This document shows positions 1 to 7,251 of a DNA stretch of 21,311 nucleotides, piece after piece (within the stretch, counting starts at the first letter, position 1; each line of letters starts with the position of its first letter). Source of the DNA: JANNSW01 sp031431235 (GTDB lineage: Bacteria; Pseudomonadota; Alphaproteobacteria; Rhizobiales; Hyphomicrobiaceae); contig JANPDA010000140.1 of assembly GCA_031431235.1 (NCBI GenBank), positions 1-21,311 of the forward strand, written 5' to 3'. The notes under the pieces were generated by a model that saw nothing but the letters and a program-made list of their open reading frames with translations, did not search any database and was not told where the DNA came from. The translations under genes and the position numbers were made by a program.

Positions 1-334
1 CAACCGGAAGTGCGGGCGTCGGCAACAGCCGGTGCCATCGTATTCGCCTCGGGGTCGGATCGAACCCAATCCGGCCCACCATGCAACCCCGCTTCCCTAT
101 TCTCCTGCACCCCAGGCAGCGGACGCGCGGCGTCAGCGTAGACCTGTGTCCCACAATGCACTGAAACCTGCATGGCCGGTCGCATCCGTGCCGGGCGGCG
201 GGTTGCGCCCGACCTCAGCTGCCGCCGGCTCAGATGCTGCCGCGTGGGCCGGCAGACGCTAAGTTGGCGCCGGCTCGGTGGTTGCAATGCCCTCCGCGCG
301 ATGGCACGGGATGCCGGCCCCGGTCGTGCGCCCT
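1..334. other. Non-coding stretch downstream of the beta-helix gene
   Basis: I can support no gene here. The short reading frames on both strands have no recognisable family content and no convincing ribosome binding site. The only structured element is copy 1 of the ~50-bp direct repeat (204-253), described separately. The beta-helix gene on the minus strand ends at 335, so this is its 3' flank. No T-rich terminator is visible. Confidence 0.5.
204..253 (+). repeat. Direct repeat copy 1, flanking the beta-helix gene
   Basis: This 50-bp stretch matches 3263-3312 in the same orientation at 45 of 50 positions without gaps (my count by eye). The core is GATGCTGCCGCGTGGGCCGG. Read on the minus strand in the frame used by copy 2, it gives AGPRGSI, stop, AGGS, stop, so it resembles the last codons of the PCu(A)C gene with one codon turned into TGA. 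It sits about 80 bp past the stop of the beta-helix gene. It may be a duplicated gene end or one copy of a genome-wide intergenic repeat. Confidence 0.75.
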
Positions 335-3115
335 TCAAGGTAGCTCGATCGGCCCGAGGTCGACCCGATCGGAGCGCAGGGCTCCATTGCGATCGGTGGT
401 TGCGTCGGGCAAGCGCGTGCCCAGACCCAGGAACGGCGCGTCCGGCGCAGGTGTGAAGTCGCTGGGATCGTGGCTGAGCTCGGTCGGAAACCTCGCATAC
501 CAGCCCGGCGAGAAATCCTCGCGTACCGTCTCCGTCTCGTTGGGCGTGCGGCCTTCGATCCTCCCCGAGGCATAGAGGTTGGAGCGATAGATATTGTCGC
601 CGACCGTATCGTCGACTTCCATCAGCAAAGCGGATGGATTGCCTGTCATCGTGCCGTTGTCCCCGCGCACACCGAGGATCACGTTCCCGGCGAACTCGTT
701 GCGAGTGGAGTGGCTCGCGAGCTGAACGCCGTGGCGACCAGTCGAGACGAACAGGTTGTGGAGGATCTTGTTGTCGCTCGAGCCGAGCATCGGATTGTCG
801 GTCTCCTGCCAGAAGCTCACATTGTGCCGGGTGGCATGCAGCCCGAAGATATTGTTGCGGATCAGGCTCCTGCGCACGCTGGTGAAGTTGGCGCCGGGCC
901 CGATGCCGTGGTGAAAGAAATTGCCGTCGACGAGGAAGTAGTCGCTCGCCCCCTGCCCGCCTTCGCCCGTGCCGGCATAGGCGTCGCAGCGGGGATCGTC
1001 GAATGGAATACCGACCTCGGCACAGGTGGATATCGGGTCGGCATTGATCTGGAAGTCGCTGGACGTGTTGGCGAACGTCTCGTTGGAGCGGACGATGTTC
1101 CAGTCGCTGCCATTGCTCAGATAGATGCCGTGACCGTCACCCTCCTTCGCACCCGACGCGACATTGCGCTCCCACACGGCCCAGTCGGACTGACCGGAGA
1201 AGAACGGGTCGTTGTCCTGGTCGTGGCCGTTGCAGCTGAGTACGGCGATGCCTTGCGAATGCTCGCTCGCCGCATAGCCCGCCCCGACGGCACGCACGCC
1301 GAACTTGCCGCCGATCAGCTCGAAGCCGTCGATGGCAACATGGTCGGCAGCCTCGAGGTTGAAGCAGGCTTTGCGCCCGCTGTTGCAACAGGTCATCGAG
1401 ACACCGATCGACTGGTCCGGGTTGCGCTCGCCATAGACGACGATCGGGGCGTCATAGGTGCCGCTGTTGTCCTTGCTGAATTCGAGGCAACCCTGATAGG
1501 TGCCGCGGATGAAGGTGATGCGGGTGCCCGGCCGCGCGGCAGCGACCGCCGCATCGGCCGCCATGGGTGCATCCCGGGTCGTGCCGTCGCCGCTGCCGTC
1601 CGGGCTCACATAGATGGTCTGCGAAGGTTGCCAGTCCGGGTCCGTGTAGTAGCGGTTGAAGCGCTCGGGAAAGCCCATGAATTCGTCGCCGCGCGTGACC
1701 GCAGGCGAGGCGAGCCTCGGCAGCGCAGCGCCGGCGTCTGGAGCGTCGGGGCTTTGGCTCTGGTCCGCTTCCGTGGCCGCTGCCGGTTCGCCGGCAGGGC
1801 TGACTGTCCCCTCGAAGCTGATCGCAATTCCGCCGTTCATGTAGTCGGTCTGCACGCGCGAATTCGCGACGGTCACCTTGACGGCAGCGCAGCCGCTGTT
1901 GCACCCTGTGAGGAAGTCGCCACCCTTGGCATTGCCTCGAAACGTCGCGTTCGTGAACGTGTAGGTGTCGAGCCCACCGCTGTCGTCCCGGTCGATGCGC
2001 ACGCCGATGCCCGGAACCGAGCAGCCGACGTCGAGAGCCTCGACATTGGTCAGGTGATCGAAGGTCGCGACCGTGGGTCCGGAGCCCTGCGACCCGCTGT
2101 CGAAGTAGATGTTGTCACCGCAATTCCGCTCATACACCTCGTGATCGCTGAGGCAGGTTGCTCCGTCGTCGCAAAAGAAGCCGCCGCCCTTGTTGCCGGC
2201 GCGGTTGCCCCGATAGAGGTTGCGGCTGAGCGTTGCCGTCGTGGGCTGCCCGCCCGCCACGTAGGCACCGATGTAGAGGCCGCCACCCCACTGCGTCACG
2301 GTGTTGCCGATGAAAGCATTGCCCGTGATGGCGAGCTTGTTGCCGAACAGGTAGAGCGCGCCGCCGTGGGCACTGGTGGGCTCGACTCCCGCATTGGACT
2401 CGATGAGGTTGCCGGTGATCGACACCGAGTTCCGGTTGGCGCCGTCGTTGAGGAATCCGGCGCCACCGCGACCGCAGGAATTCCTTGCGAGCACGTTGTC
2501 GCGGATGGTTCCAGAGACATTGTTCAGTGCGAACCCGGCGCCAGCGAGCGAGGCATCTGTGCAGGTGTTGTCGTGAATGAAATTGTTCGTGAGATCGAAG
2601 CGCTGTGACTCGTAGTAGTCACGCACGATCGCTTGCGAGTAGCCGGTGATCTCGAAGCCGTCGATGGCTGTAAGCTGGTCGCCCTTGGGGCCTGGGTCGA
2701 TGATGCGGATGAACGAGCCGCCGCTACCCTCGGCCTTGCTGACATAGGTCGCGGAGTCGCGGACTTGGAACGCCTGGCCCCGCTGGAAGCCACCGGCGAG
2801 CGTGAAGTGCTTTTCGCCCGGCGTCAGCGCCTCGGCATAGATGCCTTCGGCCACGCAGATGACAGCGCCCGGCTCGGCAGCCGAGATAGCAGTGGCGATG
2901 GTGTCGTGCGGGCTCTGTGCACTCCCGTTGCCGCCGGGCTCGCTCGCGGCATCGACGAACAGGCTGCAGTCTGGCATCGCCGTCGTTCGGGCGATCCTGA
3001 CGGCTCCGGTCTTGCCGATGCCCGGCAGACCAGCTTGATCGCTCCCGGCCTCGACGCCCGAGGCCAAGAGGACGGATGTGATGGTCACGAATGCGGCAAT
3101 TGCTGCGTTTTTCAC
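335..3115 (-). CDS. Secreted tandem right-handed beta-helix protein
   Basis: The 926-residue protein is exported: a signal peptide covers about residues 1-23 (MKNAAIAAF..., ending VEA). Two pectate-lyase-like parallel beta-helix domains follow. Both open with the same motif family: LFVDAASEPGGNGS with a later GIYAE (about 51-95), and IYVSPDGSGDGT with RGTYQG (about 501-542). Each is followed by NNxI/GNxF-type rungs. A Pro/Ala/Ser-rich linker spans about 438-475. DRDDSGGLD near 375-383 resembles an EF-hand-like calcium loop. Cysteines are frequent, consistent with a disulfide-bonded extracytoplasmic protein. The start is GTG at 3115 with AGGAGG at 3132-3127. No catalytic site is identifiable, so it could be a polysaccharide lyase-like enzyme or a surface structural protein. 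It is flanked by direct repeats and follows two hairpins. Confidence 0.85.
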   Translation of the reverse strand: MKNAAIAAFVTITSVLLASGVEAGSDQAGLPGIGKTGAVRIARTTAMPDCSLFVDAASEPGGNGSAQSPHDTIATAISAAEPGAVICVAEGIYAEALTPGEKHFTLAGGFQRGQAFQVRDSATYVSKAEGSGGSFIRIIDPGPKGDQLTAIDGFEITGYSQAIVRDYYESQRFDLTNNFIHDNTCTDASLAGAGFALNNVSGTIRDNVLARNSCGRGGAGFLNDGANRNSVSITGNLIESNAGVEPTSAHGGALYLFGNKLAITGNAFIGNTVTQWGGGLYIGAYVAGGQPTTATLSRNLYRGNRAGNKGGGFFCDDGATCLSDHEVYERNCGDNIYFDSGSQGSGPTVATFDHLTNVEALDVGCSVPGIGVRIDRDDSGGLDTYTFTNATFRGNAKGGDFLTGCNSGCAAVKVTVANSRVQTDYMNGGIAISFEGTVSPAGEPAAATEADQSQSPDAPDAGAALPRLASPAVTRGDEFMGFPERFNRYYTDPDWQPSQTIYVSPDGSGDGTTRDAPMAADAAVAAARPGTRITFIRGTYQGCLEFSKDNSGTYDAPIVVYGERNPDQSIGVSMTCCNSGRKACFNLEAADHVAIDGFELIGGKFGVRAVGAGYAASEHSQGIAVLSCNGHDQDNDPFFSGQSDWAVWERNVASGAKEGDGHGIYLSNGSDWNIVRSNETFANTSSDFQINADPISTCAEVGIPFDDPRCDAYAGTGEGGQGASDYFLVDGNFFHHGIGPGANFTSVRRSLIRNNIFGLHATRHNVSFWQETDNPMLGSSDNKILHNLFVSTGRHGVQLASHSTRNEFAGNVILGVRGDNGTMTGNPSALLMEVDDTVGDNIYRSNLYASGRIEGRTPNETETVREDFSPGWYARFPTELSHDPSDFTPAPDAPFLGLGTRLPDATTDRNGALRSDRVDLGPIELP

Positions 3116-3132
3116 GACGGGTCATTCCTCCT

Positions 3133-3183
3133 ATGCAGAGTTTCGGAAAAGTGCCAACGCGGTTTTCCGTGAAAACTCTGCAT
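3133..3183 (-). promoter_or_regulatory. Leader hairpin directly before the beta-helix gene's ribosome binding site
   Basis: Left arm 3133-3150 (starts ATGCAGAGTTT) pairs with right arm 3163-3183 (ends AACTCTGCAT), leaving a 3-nt bulge and a 12-nt loop. On the minus strand the hairpin ends one base before AGGAGG (3132-3127), so it would lie in the 5' leader of the beta-helix mRNA right beside the SD. It could stabilise the transcript or modulate translation. There is no U-tract, so an intrinsic terminator is unlikely. Confidence 0.6.
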
Positions 3184-3194
3184 CATCAAAGACT

Positions 3195-3236
3195 CTAAGC
3201 AGACATTCGTTGGCTACCCAACGAATGTCTGCTTAG
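3195..3236. repeat. Perfect 19-bp inverted repeat with 4-nt loop
   Basis: Arms CTAAGCAGACATTCGTTGG (3195-3213) and its exact complement (3218-3236) enclose CTAC. The arms are about 47% GC, clearly below the neighbouring coding DNA. The element lies between the stop of the copper chaperone gene (3274) and the leader hairpin of the beta-helix gene. Neither strand has a run of T after it, so a Rho-independent terminator is only possible, not shown. Alternatives are an mRNA processing or stabilising stem, a protein-binding palindrome or a small mobile palindromic element. Confidence 0.8.
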
Positions 3237-3262
3237 TGCTGGACGGCCGGATCGAGCCGACG

Positions 3263-3312
3263 TGCGCCGGACCTCAGCTTCCACCGGCCCCGATGCTGCC
3301 GCGTGGGCCGGC
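3263..3312 (+). repeat. Direct repeat copy 2, overlapping the end of the copper chaperone gene
   Basis: This is the partner of 204-253, in the same orientation, 3059 bp away. Here the repeat covers the last codons of the PCu(A)C gene (AGPRGSIGAGGS and the TGA at 3276-3274) and about 11 bp beyond. The two copies bracket the beta-helix gene and both hairpins. Confidence 0.75.
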
Positions 3313-3759
3313 GGGGGCTTGCAGCGAGACCAGCACGTCGGCCTCGACCGGCGTATGCCGCTCGAAGCGCAGCGTCAGGCGAAACCGCTCGCCCTGCTTC
3401 AAGGGCCGCACGACGCCAATCAGCATGATGTGCATGCCGCCCGGCGCGAAGCTGGTCCGCCGCCCGGGCGCGACCTCCACGGCCTCCAGCCGGCGCATCT
3501 GGACGATGTCACCCTCGAGCACGGTCGTATGCATCTCGGCCGCCTTGGCGATGTCGGTGTCGAGCGCAATGACGCGGTCCCCCGACGTCCCGTCATTCAA
3601 GACCGTCAGATAGGCCGCGACCGTCATCGATGCCCCGAGCGTCGGCCGAGCCCAGGCCCCGGTCACCCGGATCGAGGCTCCCGCCTCCTCCGCACGCGCC
3701 GTGCCGGCCCACGCCAAGCCCGACAGCAGGGCTATCGCCGTCGCGAGCCGCAGTGTCAT
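3274..3759 (-). CDS. PCu(A)C-family periplasmic copper chaperone
   Basis: The 161-residue protein is a periplasmic Cu(I) carrier of the type that helps load the CuA/CuB centres of cytochrome oxidase. A signal peptide covers about residues 1-23 (ends GTARA). The full PCu(A)C signature is present with exact family spacing: H77, ten residues, M88, twenty-one residues, H110-x-M112. I chose ATG 3759 because it lies one base after the TGA of the upstream small membrane gene (TGAGATG), which indicates translational coupling; an in-frame start at 3801 would lie inside that gene and displace the signal peptide. It is the last gene of a four-gene operon. The C-terminal AGPRGSIGAGGS tail is encoded by the direct repeat and may be an add-on to the family core. 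Confidence 0.93.
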   Translation of the reverse strand: MTLRLATAIALLSGLAWAGTARAEEAGASIRVTGAWARPTLGASMTVAAYLTVLNDGTSGDRVIALDTDIAKAAEMHTTVLEGDIVQMRRLEAVEVAPGRRTSFAPGGMHIMLIGVVRPLKQGERFRLTLRFERHTPVEADVLVSLQAPAGPRGSIGAGGS

Positions 3760-3760
3760 C

Positions 3761-3937
3761 TCACAGGCCGCGAACGAGATTGGCGAACGCCAGGATGACA
3801 TAAGCGGCCATCAGCCCGATGAAGACGTGATCCTTGACGACGGGGATCTGCACATCGAGGAAATAAACCAATGCGGCTGCGACCGCCAGGGCCGCGGAAA
3901 TCCAGAACATGGTCGGGGTCGGAGCTGTGAGGCGCAT
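3761..3937 (-). CDS. Small membrane protein with two transmembrane helices
   Basis: The 58-residue product begins MRLTAPTPTMFWIS. It has hydrophobic segments at about residues 10-27 (FWISAALAVAAALVYFL) and 37-55 (HVFIGLMAAYVILAFANLV), ending RGL. I chose ATG 3937 because AAGGA sits 7 bases upstream; a longer frame from 4000 would overlap the YbjQ gene. Short two-helix proteins of this kind occur widely in alphaproteobacteria, but I know no established function. Its place between the YbjQ-family gene and the copper chaperone suggests an inner-membrane partner of that operon (inference). Confidence 0.75.
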   Translation of the reverse strand: MRLTAPTPTMFWISAALAVAAALVYFLDVQIPVVKDHVFIGLMAAYVILAFANLVRGL

Positions 3938-3986
3938 GAAACCGTCCTTGGCCGTTGGTGAAAGCGGAACTGGATGCGTCGGACCC

Positions 3987-4316
3987 TCAAGGCCCGGCAT
4001 CCCGCGTCAGGTAGTGGAAGCCGGTGCCGTAGACAACCACCTCGACGCCGCCATCGGCGATTTTCGGGTGGGAGATGCGCACGCCGAGCACGCCGTCATA
4101 GCCCCTTTCGCGGGCCCGCGCTTCGAGCCCAGCCAGCGCGCGGGCGATGGTCTCGTCGGCCAGATGCTCATAACGCGTCATCTGCCCGCCGAATGTGTTG
4201 GTGATATGCTCGCGCAGATCGCGCAGAATATTGGCCGCGCTGACCGCTACGGCGTAGACGAGCTCGCCTTCACGCACCTCGCGCCCGCTCAGCCGCTCGA
4301 CCGTATGCAGCGTCAT
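3987..4316 (-). CDS. YbjQ/UPF0145-family protein (putative heavy-metal-binding domain)
   Basis: The 109-residue protein has the YbjQ fold markers: an N-terminal GREVREGELVYAVAVSAANI strand region, a GGQMTRYEHLADETIARAL helix, GYDGVLGVRISH, and a closing VVVYGTGFHYL strand. The family forms ring-shaped homo-oligomers and is labelled 'heavy-metal-binding' in databases, though the biochemical role is poorly established. ATG 4316 starts 3 nt after the TGA of the 600-residue gene (TGAGCCATG), so the two are coupled. Operon placement with a copper chaperone fits a metal-related role, by inference. Confidence 0.88.
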   Translation of the reverse strand: MTLHTVERLSGREVREGELVYAVAVSAANILRDLREHITNTFGGQMTRYEHLADETIARALAGLEARARERGYDGVLGVRISHPKIADGGVEVVVYGTGFHYLTRDAGP

Positions 4317-4319
4317 GGC

Positions 4320-6122
4320 TCACCCGGCTCCGGCTTCGGCGAGTGGGGGCGGGCGACGGCCGGTGAACAACAGCCGCCGCAGGATCATCAACAGGATCAG
4401 CAGGCCGATCGCCGCGCCGATCACGCTGGCCGGATGGCGCTCCCATAGCAGCAGCGGGTGCACGTCGCCATTGACGACCCGCCGCACGTCGCGCTCGATC
4501 GCGACCAGATCGAACAGCGGACCACGCTCGATCAGCATGGCAACGGCGGCGCTCTGATCACGGCTCGCGAGCACCGCATGCTCCACATGACCTTTTGCGA
4601 ACCCCTGCATCAGCTTGGGATCGCTGGCGGCGGCTTCGAGCAGGCGAGTGCCCGCAGCTGGCTCGAGACCCCGGCGATAGCGCACCAGCGCGCCGAGCGC
4701 CTGATCGTCGAGTGCGCGAACCAGCGGTACGAGGCGTTGCGGCGGCAGCTCGGCGAGCGTCGCCCGATCGGCTTCGCTGCGCCGTGCCAGCGTCTTGATC
4801 ACAGCCGGGTCCTTCAGCGCAAGCAGTTGCCTCAGACCGGCCGCGGTGAAGTCGGCGGGCTTCGAGAGCCGATGCAACTCGTACTCCGCCACCCGGGCGA
4901 TGTCGGGTCCAGCGAGACGTGCCCAGGCAATGCCTTCGGCCAGCGACCCCTGGTCCTCGGCTATCGCCAGCGCCGTATCAGGCAGACGCTTGACGGCTTC
5001 ATCGAGCGTGCCGTCCGCGACCCGCGCGAGCACGCCCGCCTCGCCTTCCTTGGGCAGCACCAGCGCGACGACGCGGCTGACCTTGGGCAGTGCCGCCCCA
5101 TCGACCGAATCGACGAAGGAGCGGAAGCTCTTGTTGCGCTCGGCCAGCCCGACCACCTTGGCGTGGGCGACTCGGAAATCGCGCCAGACCGCGAGAATGC
5201 GGTCAGCCGCGCTCGAGCCTGCCTCGCGCAAATGGGTGGAGAGCTGCTCGGAGATCGCGGCGGCAAGCTCGGTACGGATCTTTTCCTTCGTCTCGGCCGA
5301 CTTCATCTCGGTCTCGATGATCGGCAGCACGCCATGCCGGAAATCCCAGATGTCCTTGGCGATCAGCACCAGGCCAACCCCGCCGGCGACGACCGCGACC
5401 AGCCGTCCGACCACCGCCCCGACTACGCGCTGGCCGATGCGACTGGCCATTCTGGAGACGCTCCGCCGGACGATCAGCACTACGGCGCCCGCGACCAGAC
5501 CCTTGCCCGAGATCACCACGTCGCCTGTTCCAACCTCGGCTTTGGCCGCGGCCGCATCGATCTCGAAGGCGCGTCCCGTGTCGTTGGCGACGAGGAGGGT
5601 TATAGTCGAGCCGAAGCGCTGGCCGAGAAAGGCGCGCACGCAGGTGACTGCCGGCAAGGCCGCGTCGAGGGTAGCCAGCTCGATGTGTCCGCCGAGCTCG
5701 CGGCCGACGCTGCCGGCGAGCGTTTCGATCGCAGCCTTGGTCGCATCCGACCGGTAGGTGCGCTCCGCAACCGCCTCGGCCAGCTTCTGCGATGCCTCCT
5801 TGGAGGTCAGCGTCTGCAACAGCGCTCCCCAACTGCTTTCATCCCGGATCGCGGCAACCGCCTTCTCGGTCTCGGTATCGAGGACCAGGTCGAGGCCATT
5901 GCTGCGCCAGACATCGGCAACGACGGCATCATAGTCGACGCCGGCGAGCCCCTGCTCGAGGGCCGCCAACGTCAGCCGCTCGATCTCGTTGCGAAAGGCA
6001 GTCTCGTCACTGACCTGGCAGCGGGATATGTCGAGGGTGGCAGCGGCCCGAGCGGGCTGCGCGACGCCATGGCCGGTCAGCACCAGCGATGCCGCGACCA
6101 AGCCTGCCATGAGCTGCCGCAT
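4320..6122 (-). CDS. Exported membrane protein of unknown function, first gene of the copper/YbjQ operon
   Basis: I do not recognise a family for this 600-residue protein. A signal peptide covers about residues 1-26 (MRQLMAGLVAAS..., ending QPARA). The mature part is mostly helical. Hydrophobic stretches lie at about 207-220 (LVAGAVVLIV) and 234-256 (VVGRLVAVVAGGVGLVLIA). A C-terminal anchor at about 564-586 (IGAAIGLLILLMILRRLLF) is followed by a basic, Pro-rich tail. Two cysteines (near 35 and 161) could form a disulfide. The C-terminal half (about 330-550) has Leu/Ala-rich helices that may be HEAT-like. ATG 6122 was chosen for the signal peptide and the GGAGG upstream, although the spacing is short; a GTG at 6185 is in frame but lacks an SD. 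The start is therefore uncertain. Confidence 0.75.
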   Translation of the reverse strand: MRQLMAGLVAASLVLTGHGVAQPARAAATLDISRCQVSDETAFRNEIERLTLAALEQGLAGVDYDAVVADVWRSNGLDLVLDTETEKAVAAIRDESSWGALLQTLTSKEASQKLAEAVAERTYRSDATKAAIETLAGSVGRELGGHIELATLDAALPAVTCVRAFLGQRFGSTITLLVANDTGRAFEIDAAAAKAEVGTGDVVISGKGLVAGAVVLIVRRSVSRMASRIGQRVVGAVVGRLVAVVAGGVGLVLIAKDIWDFRHGVLPIIETEMKSAETKEKIRTELAAAISEQLSTHLREAGSSAADRILAVWRDFRVAHAKVVGLAERNKSFRSFVDSVDGAALPKVSRVVALVLPKEGEAGVLARVADGTLDEAVKRLPDTALAIAEDQGSLAEGIAWARLAGPDIARVAEYELHRLSKPADFTAAGLRQLLALKDPAVIKTLARRSEADRATLAELPPQRLVPLVRALDDQALGALVRYRRGLEPAAGTRLLEAAASDPKLMQGFAKGHVEHAVLASRDQSAAVAMLIERGPLFDLVAIERDVRRVVNGDVHPLLLWERHPASVIGAAIGLLILLMILRRLLFTGRRPPPLAEAGAG

Positions 6123-6224
6123 GGTCCTCCACGCCTTCAATGCCTGTCCTCCCCGCGGACCCGCCGTCCGTAGTTCCCTTATCACGAAAAATGACTATAG
6201 ACCGAAGATGCGGCGGAAACACGG
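6123..6224. promoter_or_regulatory. Divergent promoter region (inferred)
   Basis: About 100 bp separate the minus-strand copper/YbjQ operon from the plus-strand creatininase-like gene, so promoters for both probably lie here. An AT-richer patch at about 6178-6200 (TTATCACGAAAAATGACTAT) is the most promoter-like part. No convincing -35/-10 pair can be assigned by eye. Confidence 0.3.
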
Positions 6225-7130
6225 ATGGCTCGACGGCACCGCAAATCCGGTCTGTCTCGGCTGCTGAGGGAGCTGCAACAAGAGCAGCGGGCTTGGGCAA
6301 TCCCGGTCGCCGCTGGAATTGCAATCGCTGTGCATGGGCTGGTGTTTCGAATGAGTGCCACTTCGAGCGTGTGCGAGCATCGGGTCGATCGTCTCGTCTG
6401 GGACGAGATCGCGCGTCGCCTGGCAGCGGGAGCTGCGGCAATCCTGCCCATTGGAGCGGGTGCCAAGGAGCATGGGCTGCACATGCCGATGGGTACCGAC
6501 CGGATTCAGGCCGAGTGGCTGTCGAATCGGCTCGCGCTGGCGCTGATGAAGGCGGGCCACGATGCTCTGATCTGGCCGGCATTGAGCTACGGCTACTACC
6601 CGGCCTTCACGGCCTATGCCGGCAGTGTGACGCTGTCGCGGCCGGCCTTTCGAATGGTCGTTGGTGAGATTGCGGCAGGCCTTGTGCAGCAGGGCGCTCG
6701 CGGGGTTCTGGTGCTCGACACCGGCATCAGCACGATCGCGCCGGTCGCCGAGGCTTTGCAAGGCCTGCCCGCGGCCCGCCATCTGCGGATCCATGCCGGG
6801 CCTCGCTACACCGAGGCCGCGCGCCGCCTCGCCTGCCAGCGTTTCGGCAGTCACGCCGACGAGCTGGAGACCTCGCGAATGCTGGTGATCGCGCCCCACC
6901 TCCTCGACATGAGCCGGGCTGAGGCCTCGCCCGAGCCCGTTGGCGGGCCACGGCCGGGCCCGCTCACGCCGAGCGACGCGTCCTCCCCAAACTACAGCCC
7001 ATCGGGCAGCTATGGCGATCCGTGCCTCGCGACCCAGGCCAAGGGTGTGGCATTGCTCGATGCCATGATCGAGGATCTGCTCGAGGCGGCGCAGGCTGCG
7101 CTCGCCGGCAGTGAGGCAACGGTTCCCTAA
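6225..7130 (+). CDS. Creatininase-family protein, divergent, with N-terminal hydrophobic segment
   Basis: The 301-residue protein shows a creatininase-family core: ILPIGAGAKEHGLHMPMGTD (73-92), SYGYYPAFTAYAGSV (121-135) and SHADELETS (209-217), then SPSGSYGDPCLATQAKG (258-274). The family contains metal-dependent amidohydrolases acting on cyclic amides. H83 and D92 align with metal ligands His36 and Asp45 of Pseudomonas creatininase, but the Glu34 position is K81 with E82 next to it. The NGHxEN/NGHGGN segment that supplies two further ligands reads DTGIST (165-170). The substrate is therefore not creatinine by default. Residues about 23-41 form a hydrophobic segment after a basic start, suggesting a membrane anchor or export signal; if translation begins at ATG 6351 this segment is absent. 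Confidence 0.8.
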   Translation: MARRHRKSGLSRLLRELQQEQRAWAIPVAAGIAIAVHGLVFRMSATSSVCEHRVDRLVWDEIARRLAAGAAAILPIGAGAKEHGLHMPMGTDRIQAEWLSNRLALALMKAGHDALIWPALSYGYYPAFTAYAGSVTLSRPAFRMVVGEIAAGLVQQGARGVLVLDTGISTIAPVAEALQGLPAARHLRIHAGPRYTEAARRLACQRFGSHADELETSRMLVIAPHLLDMSRAEASPEPVGGPRPGPLTPSDASSPNYSPSGSYGDPCLATQAKGVALLDAMIEDLLEAAQAALAGSEATVP

Positions 7131-7148
7131 TCGAAACTTAGAACATAT

Positions 7149-7184
7149 CGAGGAAAATGCCTCGCAAATCGAAACAACTTCGAT
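7149..7184. repeat. Pair of short hairpins in the 7131-7251 intergenic region
   Basis: Two adjacent inverted repeats are seen: CGAGG/CCTCG (7149-7153 and 7160-7164, 6-nt loop) and ATCGAA/TTCGAT (7168-7173 and 7179-7184, 5-nt loop). They lie just after the creatininase-like gene and ~70-100 bp before the 963-residue gene. No T-run follows. They could be a weak termination signal or an operator, and the arms are short enough to arise by chance. Confidence 0.35.
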
Positions 7185-7251
7185 GACGTTTCCTTGGCCG
7201 TCGCAATTATGCTCGCTGTTCTGCTCGAGCAAATCGCACTAGAGTCCTCGC

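Noticed and set aside
1..38. Possible start of a minus-strand gene at ATG 38-36 (MAPAVADARTSG...) with GAGG about 8 nt upstream
   Set aside because: Only 12 codons are inside the window and there is no homology signal; it cannot be told from chance.
470..2608. Long plus-strand open frame (712 codons) opposite the beta-helix gene
   Set aside because: It is an antisense shadow caused by high GC: no family content, no SD, and the minus-strand protein has a signal peptide, SD and clear beta-helix motifs.
4458..6173. Plus-strand open frame (571 codons) opposite the 600-residue membrane protein
   Set aside because: Composition is rich in His, Gln and Arg as expected of a shadow frame. The minus-strand frame has a signal peptide, membrane anchor and operon coupling.
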